This document shows, piece by piece, positions 1 to 11,800 of a stretch of DNA of 64,000 nucleotides. Source of the DNA: Berberis thunbergii (lineage: Eukaryota > Streptophyta > Magnoliopsida > Ranunculales > Berberidaceae). The position numbers were made by a program, and so were the translations under genes. The stretch covers positions 124,001 to 188,000 of the forward strand of contig QNQO01001828.1 in NCBI GenBank assembly GCA_003290165.1, given 5' to 3'. The notes below the pieces were generated by a model that worked only from the letters and a program-made list of their open reading frames with translations, did not search any database and was not told where the DNA came from. Each line of letters begins with the position of its first letter. Position 1 is the stretch's first letter.

Positions 1-721
1 TTATTGACTTTAATTTAATATTTTATTGTCTACTCCTTATTTTTATGGCAAAATTTGATATGATTTAGGTAAGTGTCTATTGAGTTCTAGCTATGCTAAT
101 GTTATAAATTAGGTTCTTCATTAAAATCGTTTTTCCCAAAATAAAAAAGCAATAAAAAAAGGTATCACAAATTAGAAAGGAAAAGCAAATATTTAGTTTT
201 GATCAGCAACGGCAACATTACAACTATTATCATATTCTTCAAGAAAATATTTCCTTGCTTTGTTGGTATTTTGTTGATCAAAGTTTTCGCCAACAAAAAA
301 ATTCTCAGATGTTTCAATGACCGGCAAAAAACTTTTTCCTAAGTAGATGTTTCCTTGGTAAAAATCACTTATACCAACAAATTTATTGGTAAATGTTAAG
401 TACCTTTACCAATGAAATATTTTGTTGGAAAAAATTAATTTTTACTAACAAAAGCTTTGTTGATAATTTAGAGGGACACCCCCCCCAAAAAAATAATAAA
501 ATAAAAATTGATTATGAATTACGGAAACCCCAACTTTGGGAACAAACGTGGTCGTGCGGTCTTGACCGTTATCTTTTGCATGTGCTTTGTACGTGTCTCT
601 TAGATATTTTAATAATGACATAACTACCCATAGATATGCACCCCCATTGTTATTAAAAAATTAGTGTTATCCCCCAATTCAAGAAAACATATCTCAAGGA
701 TGATCTTGAGGATCTAATCAA

Positions 722-2440
722 AACCTCTCATCCAGCTTCTTCAACCTCCCCCTTCTTTGAAAATGAACCACCAGGGGCGGATCTACTAAGGGGTCGGAAG
801 GGTGAGATAACTTTCAAAATATTTGTAGTAAATAATTTGCCTTACAAAATAATAATAAGTATATAATATATATACAATATGTAATTATTCATTCAACTAT
901 TTCTACATGTTTTTGTTGGTGTAGTGGTCGGAAGTTTAACATTTTTAGTAAATGACCTAAGTTCGATACTCTTGGAGTTCGCCTAATTTTTTTTCACTGC
1001 AATTTTATTAGTAATTGTGGTCTCTTGGAAAGTATAATTTCTTTATGGCGATTGACAATTACTATTTGTCATTGTGACATGCCCCCTACTTTTTTTGTTT
1101 TCAATGCAATTTATATGTAATTACAAACATTAAAAAAAATTTATTTGTTCATAAGTGATTAAAACCTCCAACAAAAAATATTTGAAATTAATATGTAAAA
1201 TAATAACTATACAATTCAATGAAAATATATACCATTAGCCAACTCATGCAAAATTTGAGGCTCATATAACCATTTTTCTATGAAATTGTAATAGGATCTT
1301 ATTATGTTCGCTAATTTCAATTTTTTAAGCTTCAACTACATACTTATCATCATTAGTTTGTGATTTTAGTTATATATTCTAGTTATTATTCTCATTTGCC
1401 CTTACTAAGGTTATCGATATTGTGATATTATTTTGTTTAAAATTTCACTAAACTGGATTCAATTTAGTATATACAATGTACTTTTGATAGTTATATTCTC
1501 TTTATTAGTTACTAGCTCGGGTAGGATTTTATTTTTTGCTCCGTCCTTAATAACTACTATTATTAACTAATCCCCCCCGACTATTATCAACCTCTCATCC
1601 AACTTCTTCAACCTCCCCCTTCTTTGAAAATGAATCACCAGGGGGGATCTACTAAGGGGTCGGATAACTTTCAAATATTTGTAATAAATAATTTGCCTTA
1701 CAAAATAATAATAAGTATAATATATATACAATATGTAGTTATTCATTCAACTATTTCTACATGTTTTTGTTGGTGTAATGGTCGAAAGTTTAACATTTTT
1801 AGTAAACGACCCAAGTTCGATACTCTTGGAGTTCGCCTAATTTTTTTTTTCACTACAATTTAATTAGTAATTGTGGCCTCTTGGAAAGTATGATTTATTT
1901 ATGGCGATTGATAATTACTATCTGTCATTGTGACATGTTCCCTATTTTTGTTTTTAATGCAATTTTATATGTAATTACAAACATTAAAAAAATTTATTTG
2001 TTCATAAGTGATAAAAACCTCGGACAAAAAATATTTGAAATTAATATGTAAAATAATAACTATACAACTCAATGAAAATATATATCATTAGCCAACTCAT
2101 GCAAAATTTGAGGCTCATATAACTATTTTTCTATAAAATTGTAATAGGATGTTATTATGTTCGCAAATTTCAGTTTTTTAAGCTTCAACTAGATACTTAT
2201 CATCATTAGTTTGTGATTTTAGTTATATATTATAAGTATTATGCTCATTTGCCCTTACTAAGGTTATCGATATTGTCATATTATTTTGTTTAAAATTGGA
2301 CTACACTGGATTCAATTTAGTATATGCAATGTACTTTTGATAGTTGTATTCTCTTTATTAGTTACTAGCTCGGGTAGGAATTTTTTTTGCTCCGTCCTTA
2401 ATAACTACTATTATCAACTAATCTCCACGCCCCCTCCCCC
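722..2440. repeat. Tandem duplication, two ~860-bp units
   Basis: Two adjacent units, about 722-1588 and 1589-2440, run in the same order with only scattered substitutions and small indels. Both start with the AACCTCTCATCCARCTTCTTC block and finish with the CTCCGTCCTTAATAACTACT block. Each unit carries the left terminus of the hAT-like element plus about 50 bases of its upstream flank. This means flank and element were duplicated together, rather than inserting twice. Confidence 0.85.
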
Positions 2441-2477
2441 CCCCCCCCCCCACACTAAAATCCTAGGTCCGCCACTG
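772..2477 (+). mobile_element. Non-autonomous hAT-like element, internally duplicated
   Basis: The element begins CAGGGGCGGATCTAC at 772 (repeated as CAGGGGGGATCTAC at 1639) and ends CCTAGGTCCGCCACTG at 2477. These ends form imperfect terminal inverted repeats of the CAGNGGCGGA type seen in plant hAT (Tip100-like) elements. The flanks TGAACCAC and TAAAGCAC resemble an eroded 8-bp target duplication. No transposase is encoded. Each copy holds TGGTGTAGTGGTCGG followed about 45 bases later by AGTTCGATACTC, which look like the A and B boxes of a tRNA-type Pol III promoter. A C-rich run lies at about 2427-2451. Confidence 0.55.
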
Positions 2478-2671
2478 TAAAGCACCATGCCCCTTTACCT
2501 CCACGATCCTCCCTTTTCCACACCTTCGAATGAACCACCATCCCATCCCACCGCCTCCAACTCCACCATCACCCCTGACCATGAACACATTTAATTAATT
2601 CAAACCCACCACCATCACTATCTTTGATTGAATCAATCTAACCCATTAAACACCTCCAATTAGAGTTTAAC

Positions 2672-2723
2672 CAAAGTGATCTCTAACAAGATGGTGGTGA
2701 GTTATTTGTTAGAGATCACTTTG
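2672..2723. repeat. Perfect 18-bp inverted repeat (hairpin)
   Basis: The arms at 2672-2689 and 2706-2723 are exact reverse complements separated by 16 bases, so a transcript could fold into a strong hairpin. It lies inside the CACTA-like element and encodes nothing I recognise. Confidence 0.7.
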
Positions 2724-3388
2724 ATCCCTTCAGCTGATCACTTTGATATTGCTAGATCGGGCCAGTTTTTTCGTTGGAGTAAGAGAAATTGATCTTCTAA
2801 AGACAGAAAGAGATTGAACTTTGCTGGACAGTGAGAGAAATGGTTGAGAGGATAGGGAGAGAGAAAAACGATCGATCCATCAATTGAGAGCGAGAAAAAG
2901 AGGTCGAGAAATCGATGATCATATTTTGGGAGGGAAAGAAATCATCATTTGGAGAGACGATTTTCATAGTGTTCTTCAAAGATAGGAGATTGGCGAAGGG
3001 GGTAAAGTTTTTAACTCCTCCAAATCAATTCCGCTTGCTCATTGTTCTCTATCATGTTTTTACAAACGAAATTATTTCATGCAATCATTTTGGTAAATAA
3101 CGAGTTTGTAGCAAGGATTGAACTTTCGTTTGTAATGCTAATGGTAAGATAACTTTAGCAAAGAAACATATTTCTTGCAATAAAATATTTTCAAATTTGA
3201 ATTTGCAAAAAAAATGACAAATGGTTTTGCCAACAACATTTATGGTTTTGCCAACAAAAAAAATATTTTTGTTGAGAAAGGATACCCATCACCAAGGAAT
3301 TTGGTTTTTGTTGGCAAATGATACCATATTGCCAAGGGAAGTGATTTTTGGAAAAATATGGTTGCTAAACATGGAATTTATTGTAGTG

Positions 3389-4518
3389 TAACTTATAAAG
3401 GAACAATTATCTGCTAGATAGCTGAGTAATATGACCACCTACCTTTTTTCTTTCCGGTAGCTCAGTACATAGAGAACTTTAATCAAATCGATTTGGACAC
3501 AAAAGGTCAGATTAGACTGAAGAGATGGCACTATAGACTATAGACTATCAGAAAGAATAGTTAAGTAGGAAGACCTCGATCAAACAAAAGATGTCGGATG
3601 GAACAAATTAAATGATAGGGATACAAGTCAGTAATTATTCTTACTCTGGGAGATAACACATACTCCTGCTCCTGATGCTGCCACGTCATCTTGTCCACAC
3701 ATCATCTATAAATCTGTCTTGAGAATTACTTGTGCCTTGAAACAAATTCAAAGAAAAGGTTGTCAAAAAAAATTGGTTGTTTCCAGGACTAATATACCTT
3801 ATAATAATGCCGGGTTCAGCCCACTTATTCACTAAATAATATTCATCAAAAAAGGAGAAGAAAAACAATCAAGCATATATAACAATTCTAACCTGAACTG
3901 TGTAAAACGGAGAAAATAAACTTGATCTTGGTGGTGTACAGAATGGCATAATTATATGTTCAAAGTGTGAATCAAGCATATATAGCAATTCTAACCTGAA
4001 TTGTCTTGCAAAAGAAGCTGGTGAGCATAAAGTATACCTGGAGCTGGTGCAGCTGAAGTACTCAAAAGAGATTCCAGTGGCAGAGAAATGAAGAGAGTAG
4101 CTCCAGCACCACAAAGCATAGGGATCTCTAGCCTTCTTGAAAAACCATCTCCTCCTTTAGAGGTCACCTAGCCAGTAGTGTTGTCAATGTTCTGATCTGA
4201 ATCTTCTCCTTAGCTTCCTTGATCTCATACAGCATACCAACACTGCCAACACACAAAAGTATCAACTCAACCAAAGCAAAGAACAACACAAAAACAGAGA
4301 AAAAAACCTACTCATTTAGACATATCGCTTTCTCTTAGGGATACACATTTCTATTAGTCTAAGAAAATTTCCCTTACCTGTATCTATGAACTTCGTCACC
4401 TGCCGACATCCCCTTTCTGTAGTGCACTGGCTTCATCATTAAGCCCTCACTATGAGTAGAACAAAGAGAGTATAACTTAAAACAACTCAGTAGTACATTA
4501 AGATGAATGAAAATCTTA
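3389..4518 (-). other. Downstream flank of the PPR gene, no coding gene recognised
   Basis: No convincing reading frame is present in these 1.1 kb. The block CAAGCATATATARCAATTCTAACCTGAAYTGT occurs twice (about 3872 and 3974), which marks a short local duplication of about 100 bp. The 3' untranslated region of the PPR gene probably occupies part of this stretch. Nothing in it can be assigned a function. Confidence 0.4.
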
Positions 4519-7078
4519 TCAGGTTTTAGTAGCCAAGATCCTAGGTTCTTCCGAGATGACCACTCGACCAGTCTTGTGAATGCATTTTTGGCCTTCAAAA
4601 TTCCTTTCTATAATGTTGAGAAGGTACTTGTCTGGCAATATGCTTTTACTTTCCATTACATCAAGAAGGTTTAACGCACTATCTACATCTCCTTGCTTAC
4701 AAAATGCAGACACTAGAACTGTGAAGGTGATAACATCAGGAGTCGAGCCTACTTTCATCATTGAATGCAGATATTGTTTAGCTCCATCTACATCTCCTAG
4801 ATTACAAAATGCAGACACCAGAGTTGTGTAGGTGATAACATCAGGGGTCATGCATCTTCGCATGTCATAAAAGAGACGAAGAGAATCCACAAGGTTCTTC
4901 CGCTTTCCTAGCCCATCCATTAAAACAGTCCAGAAAATCATATCAGGCCCGATTCCCATTTGTCTCATTTCCCTATACAATTCAGAGGCACCTCTTAATT
5001 TGCCATCCAATGAGTGTATTTTCAAGTTCAATTTCTGGTAAGCATCAACCAGCACAGTATAAATGACAACATCAGGTTGAATTCCTTTCTCTTTCATGTC
5101 AGCAAATAAGTTCTCAGCTTCTTGCAAGCAATTTACCTTGCAGTATCCACTAATCATTGTGGTATATGTAATAAGATCGGGAGTGAGTCCATTCCCGACC
5201 AACATGTCCAGCACAGCTTGAGCCATCTCCATTTCTCCCATTTGAGACAAAACAGCTATAACCTTGCAGTAATCTATCTGCTTGAGGCCTATGCCCGATC
5301 TCAACATTAACTTCAACACCTCAAAAGCATTCTTCCCATCTCCCTCTGCACACAAGCTATGGAGGAGTTTTGAGCATGCACTTTTGCTCACAAGAAGTCC
5401 AGCATTACACAACAACCTCGTGAAAAGTTCACATGCTACTCCTGCATGGTTTCCTGCACAGTACCCTTTGACCATTGCACTGTATATAATAACCACACTC
5501 TTCTTTTCCATTCTATTCAAGAAGTCTTTAGCTTCTTTCGTCTTACCTCCTCTACAGAGGCCTTCGATTACGATGCAGTATGTACCAGTATTGAGTTTCA
5601 ACCCTTGGGTCTCAATATAGCAAAGTAGTTTAACAGCCTCTTGTTCATACCCACTTCTACAATACCCACTCAATAGTGCATTATAAGCAATAATGTCGGG
5701 ATTCACACCCATTTCCTTCATTTCCTCAAATAAATGTATGGCATCGACAAGTTTTCCTTGGAGGCAATACCCATTTATCAAACTAGTGTAAATTTTCACA
5801 TCAGGAGCCACCCTCCGTGCTTTCATTTCCACAATAAGGTCCTTAGCCTCTTCCAGTCTACCCAATTTGCATAAAGCATTGATCATAGGATTGTATGAGA
5901 CCTGATCAAGGAAAACCCCAGAATCCTTAAGTCTGCGAAAATAATTCACCACTTTGGAATTCAAACCCATTTTGTACATGCATTCAAGAATGGAGCTGAT
6001 GCCAAAACAATTAGTTCTAACACCCCCCACAACCATCTTATCCTGGAGAGACATAGCCTTTACAAGATCCCCGTTCTTACAATATGCATCAATAATTCTA
6101 CTATAGCTATATTCATCGGGGGCTATCCCATGCATCTTCATATCTTTCAGGATATCCTCAGCTTTTTGCAATTCCATCTCATGGCAGAACCCGTCAATCA
6201 CAGCATTATACCCATAAACATTAATTTGAGTCCCTGCTTCCCTCAACTTTTGTAGCTCTTCATAACCCTTACTCGAGTACCCATGCGAGCAGAGCCCCTT
6301 AATCAAAGTCTCGTAAAGAAAAGCATCAGGGGTGATACCTGCCTCCACCATTTCTTCAAGCTTACCCAAGGCTTCATCTAAATTTCCTCTTTTACAGAAT
6401 GCCTTGATTAAAGCAGTATAGGTGAAAATATTTGGAGTCAATCCGAGTCTCTTCTTTAACTGCTTATAAACAGCCAGGGCCATATCCATTTTACCACATT
6501 CAACAAGGTGATTTATGACATAATTGCAAGACCAAACTGAGGGTCAAACCCACAACTTCTTATCATGAACAACACATGAATAGCCTCATCAACATACCAA
6601 TTTCGACATAAACCTTCACCGCCATGTCAAACACCCGAACCAAGCACGTATGGTCTCCCTTGCTCCCAAACCTCTCAGACAGAGCTTCAATGAGACCTAC
6701 CACTTCGAAATTCGGATGTTCCTCTTTCGACAAAATCAGCTCAGTAAATAAAGAAGATAACTTTTTCTCCAACCCAGAGACACAAAGCACACTAACTATA
6801 GCTGAATAAGAACTGATATCATGGTGGAACCCACGGTCCGTCACTTGGCGAAAGAAGGAGAGTGCAAGATTGGGTTTTTTCTTCAAATCATTCAAGATTT
6901 CAACCACTTCAAGTGAATGGAGTTCGAAAACTTGGTCATTCGTGTTTGGGGCAGAATAATTTTGGTCTTCAACAAATGGGTTTACTTTAATAGCAGCAGA
7001 AATTGAAGAAAAGCAGCCAACTTTAAAATGGGTAATCAATTTTCTACATGAAAACAGTCTGATTGTTGAAAACAACAT
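4519..7078 (-). CDS. P-class pentatricopeptide repeat (PPR) protein, two 1-bp frameshifts
   Basis: This is a single-exon gene of about 853 codons if two apparent single-base deletions are discounted. The N-terminal part runs from ATG 7078 to about 6563 (MLFSTIRLFSCRKL..., basic and serine-rich, fitting an organellar targeting peptide). The rest is an open frame from 6489 down to the stop at 4519. The frame breaks near 6591 (AA where AAA would restore the frame) and near 6535 (TTT/AAA run one base short). Between the breaks the sequence still encodes PPR-like residues. The large part is a continuous array of about twenty 35-residue PPR motifs with the usual TYTTLISGYCK and PDVITYT signatures and no E/DYW extension. 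P-class members bind organellar RNA and act in stability, splicing or translation. The layout resembles the Arabidopsis At2g26790 group, though this is from memory. It may be a recent pseudogene, or the breaks may be assembly errors. Confidence 0.85.
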
Positions 7079-7210
7079 GGGAAGGGGAAGAACATTGATT
7101 ACATACCATTACAGAGATTCTCTCAAAAACCCACCTTTGCAAAGAGAAGTGGTTGAGCGAGTTCTCTGTTTAAGTTTGGAAAGAGGGACAGAGACAACAT
7201 GAAGAAACGC
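7079..7210 (-). promoter_or_regulatory. 5' leader / promoter-proximal region of the PPR gene
   Basis: This is the short region upstream of ATG 7078 on the minus strand, less AT-rich than what follows. From about 7460 the DNA becomes extremely A/T-rich with no recognisable element until about 7900. The assignment as leader rests only on position. Confidence 0.3.
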
Positions 7211-8808
7211 AGAAGCTGGTTTGGTTACAACTCCCTCTCTCTCACTACAAATTACTAAAGCCCTACTACTATGGCTGTGCGATAGGGAGGATTGGTTTTA
7301 CTTCCTTTTCTTCGGACAAAAGTGGGGGTGGGATTTTATCGATTGGAGCAGATCTCATAAGAGGGGACGGATGATATTTCTCTTGACTCCTCCCTCTCAA
7401 CGCATGTCTCAAATAAGGATCGTGATTTCGTTTTTAGTGTTAATTTCGGTTTTCTGATTTTAAGAAATATTTTGATGTATAAAGAAAAAATGTAAAAATT
7501 TCGAGAATAGATGAAATATATATAATAAATTTCGCTAGTATATGAAATATGTGAAAAAATAAGATATAATTAAAAATATATTAAACACGTTAAATGAAGC
7601 CTAGATATCAAGAAATGAAAGAAACATAAAACCAATATATGATTAGAAAATATGAGAGTGATTTTAAAAATCAATATATATAAGTAAAAGAATGATAATT
7701 AGAAAATTAAAAGGTAATTTCAAAAATTAATAAATAATTAAAAGAAAAAACCTCAAATTTTTTGAAAAATCCTCAAAAAAAAATGTAATTTTGGTAGTTA
7801 GTTTATGTATTTTCACTAAAAAACGAAATTTACGAAAAAAAATAGTAAAATTTACCAAAAAAACTTTTAATTTTTTTGAAAAAAATGTAATCGTTTCTTT
7901 GCACTGTTTCTTAGGGCAATATCAAAAAATTGATTTAGAAAAGGAGACAGATTGAAGAACCATTCTTGAAGGAATGATTTGGAGGTACCAGGGAAAAATT
8001 AAGGAGAGATGGAGGTGCGAGAGGGAGAGTTTGCAGAAGCGAACAGTCAAAGGGGGATTGAAAGATGAGAAAGGAAGAGATATATTGAAGAATATGAAGA
8101 AAGAGGAGGAAAAAGAAATGATGAAAATCAATCGACTCAAATTTGGGTGTTCCGTGTCCATTGTCAAGTGAAGAAGGTAGTTTGTTGGCACCTCAAATCC
8201 AACTTGTCCATAGCCGTATCAACACCCACAGCCAAGATTCTTACTTGCTCCCTGATCCAATTCCATTAATTGCCAATGTTGACAAAAACATTGAAGGCTA
8301 CAAAGATCACACATATTAACAAGAAGCAGTAAAGCGCCTCAACTGAGTATATACTTTCAGAGATTAATACAAGCAGCAGCTCTTATCACTCAGGCACAAT
8401 ATAGGTATCCACTACATCATGTTGTTCAAAAAAATTCCCAGCATGAACATAAGATCTACTGTGTCCTCAGTAGGGCAATTTAATGTCAAACAGAGTTGTA
8501 AAATGGCCTGTAGCCAGAACAAAAGGATTATTCATGTATGTAAAAAAAATGTGAACAGTACAGTTTCAATGAAAGGTAAACCTGTCACCAAACAACTAAA
8601 AGAGTAAAAACTAAAGTTCTCTGCCGAGATTGGCATGGTGATTGCTCAGGGGGTGGAAAAGGGATTGGGCTGAACTTACAACAACAGAAGAAAAGAACTA
8701 AACTAGAAAAGAAACCACTGTTCCCGCTGTTAGGTTCACAAGCACAACCATGACAATGCATGATGAAAAAGCAAGCTGACCAGGGTGATAGTGGCCAATT
8801 TTGGGGTG
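7211..8808. other. Intergenic region between PPR and PP2C genes
   Basis: About 7460-7920 is AT-rich low-complexity sequence. About 7985-8120 is purine-rich (GAGGAGAAAAAG type) and its short open frame is compositional, not a gene. The last few hundred bases before 8809 probably include the 3' untranslated region of the PP2C gene. No gene or repeat family was recognised. Confidence 0.4.
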
Positions 8809-11800
8809 CTATATAGAGCTTGAACTCGCATCAGCTCCATCCAAGATAGAAAAATTTGATGGTCCAACTGTGTCAACGAATCCTCGCATTGACAGTTCTG
8901 GCACAGCTGGATTTTTTCCCAGTAACTCATGATCGATAAAAATGACAACCACAGTGATATCATCGTGGAAGAACCGCCGTACTCCTTTTTCAACCTTCTT
9001 GAGATCATCATACCTCATTTCTCTCTTCCTGGCAGCCACAGTTAGAGCTGTTGTTACAAGTCGTCTTGCTATTCCCTAGCGTTACAGATAAAAGAGAGAA
9101 CAGTTAATGCCTGAGGAAGGTGTGAAAACATAGTAATAACAAATTAACAATACAGGCCAAGGACTCACCGCTCTGGGGTAATTAAACACAATTTCAACAG
9201 CTTCCTGGTTTGTCAATTGCTCCCAGAGCCCATCAGAGGCAAATATAAAAAATTTATCTTGAGGTCGTATCACTCTTGTACATATGGCAGGTTCTGCACT
9301 TAAAACAGGACGGCGAAGTGGTTCTGGAAGCCGGAAACGTGGGAATGACGGGTCCAAAGAAAATTCTGGCCTCTTCAAGTATGCATCCCCTATTGATCTA
9401 GATACCTACAAGCGGAAAAACAATAACCGATACTGATAAACTTTAGAAAGTAAATTGAAGGACATAAACTTAGCTTCATAAAGAAACATCCCCTATTGAT
9501 CTAGTACAGGGAACGCTAGTGCTTGCCCCCGAAGTTAACAAGTTGTCTGGATTTATAAAAATAATCAGATATGGCGCCTCTAATTGAGGTGTTTTAACGG
9601 TCAGCAAAAACCAACATCCATCTATAGGAAAAACATTCGATTAACGTTCCAATAGTTAAAGTACTTTTAATTTATGTAGAAAACAGAATATAACACTTTC
9701 TTTGAAAGCCTCTAGATAGACATTAGTTGCCTGCCTCTAATTAGAGAATGTTTCTACTTGGACGGCGACCCCTAGGGATTTTTGTAAATGTACCAAGGCT
9801 CCAAATGCACCATTTTTATGCTGTATTTGTGCTTCTCAATGCTGCACTCAACCTTAGAACGCCACCATGCCATACCATAGTCAAGGTGGAGGGCAACCCC
9901 TAGGGATTTTGTAAATGTAACTTGAAACAAACTACACCACAACCTAATTTATTTTCACATATCACATGATAGAATATCTTAATAAGTAAAATCTATAAGT
10001 TTTACCCTTTAGAAAAGGTCTGCGATGCCTAACCAGTGTAATTTCAAATCAAATCACATAGCATACGAGTTAGATCAAATAAAAATCATAAAAAAAAATT
10101 AATAATAATAAAATAAAAAATAAATTAAAAAAACTAGTGTGATTGATTTGCAATTGCATTTGAAATCATGAACAAACCATGAGAACAAATCTACAGGGCC
10201 CCTTCATATCAACACAATATTGGCATGTCTCAATCAAAACTGTTTGATTGCAAAATATCAAGACACCTAGACAGATTCACAGAGTCGCGTGTCTCAAACA
10301 GAAACTGTTGGACTAGCAATCTGTTGGATCATATCGACACCAAGACAGATTCAGAGTGTCAGAGACTTCACATCTCAAAATGGGGTTTTCTTGTATCATC
10401 TCCCACAAAGGAATGAAGAAAGTTCTTGGAGGGAATGCCTAAATGAATTCAGGCATCTATGCCATCCTCATTTCAGCAGATGTGGGGAACTTCAACCTCT
10501 CCCACATAGGGAAATGGGTGTGGGCTAGTCTGCTCCATGCCTTTGCCTGGTTCATCTGAAGATAAAGAAACAATAGGATTTCCTATTAAGAGAGTATCCA
10601 AAGATGTACATAGCATTTGGGGTGACATTATGATTACTTTGCGGGTTTGGGGTCATTCGTGAGGTGTCTTTAGGGATACATTTTTCTCCTCTTGAATGTT
10701 TGACTGGGGAACATCCTAAGGGACTCTAATAGTTAGTGATAGATGTATACCTTTTGCCTTTTGTCTATATGAATATAATACTTTTTGTTTTGCTGATAAA
10801 AAGAAAAATAAAGTTCTTGTAAGTAGTTATTTTTTTCGTTTTTGTCAAAATTTTGGAATGACTTGCGCCATTTGACGATGAAATTTAAGGTTAATCAAGT
10901 TGATGATTGAGGATTATAAATGATTTCTACACTTTGCATAGAAATACTCAAATATATCTATGTATTATTGTGATATTTTCTACATAACATTGGAAGGTCT
11001 AAGAAAATCTCATGGTTACATTACAATTTCCAATATCATTTAAAAGACACCCTCTCCAATTTGCAAGATACCTTACTAAAATCGATTTCTCTTATACCCA
11101 AGGATGCACAGACTCTTCGGAAAACCCCCATTTCAAGAGTTGGATACGTGTCAGACACGGACTCGCGTCCGACACATATCCAACACGCGGTCAATGGTCA
11201 AGACACGTTGACTGAGACCGACACGGCTAATTTTTTTCCCTATTTTTCTTGTTTTTTTCCTGTTTTTCTCTGCTGATTTTTGGAAGTAGTTCTTGAAAAA
11301 ACACCAGTTCTGCTGCACTCAATTGCAATCACCAATTCTTCGATTCTTTCAGTCGGGGAGAGGGGTTGCTTCAATTAGAGCACCTCTTCACGCCGTACTC
11401 AATTTGAGGATTTTTTACTGACATTTTTATTTGATGGTACATCAGGTGTCATCAAGGTCGTTTCTTCCCTCGCTCTAAATTAGATACAATACACACCAAA
11501 AAGGGTATTTTGCTATATAATTTCCCTGTAATTTGATTTATCTGTTTATGATGACTAATTTGCTTCTAGATACACAATTACACATTATTTTAAAACAATT
11601 AGTAACTTAGATACACTTCCGAGCAAATTTTGACTATCCGAGCATCTCTATAAATTTTTCTATCTCTCTTGTTAAGCTCTCCTCTTTCAGCTTCAAAAAT
11701 AAAAATTTTAAGCTTTAGGTTGTTATTTATGTTCATATGAGTTATAAAAAAATTAAAAAGTAAAGTTTGACCATGTCGTCGTGTCCTAATTTTTTAAAAA

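Larger units (their letters stand above)
1..3388. mobile_element. CACTA-like DNA transposon end (left end outside window)
   Basis: The segment ends at 3388 with TTGTAGTG. Its reverse complement (CACTACAATAAATTCC) is the hallmark terminus of CACTA (En/Spm) elements. Both the first 470 bases and 3110-3380 are full of short direct and inverted copies of a motif like TTTTGTTGGCAAA / TTGCCAACAAAA, which fits the subterminal transposase-binding repeats of this superfamily. No transposase gene lies between, so this is a non-autonomous or heavily deleted copy, interrupted by the hAT-like insertion at 772-2477. The matching left terminus is not in the window and I could not define the 3-bp target duplication. 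That the first 470 bases belong to the same element is inferred from shared motifs. Confidence 0.55.
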
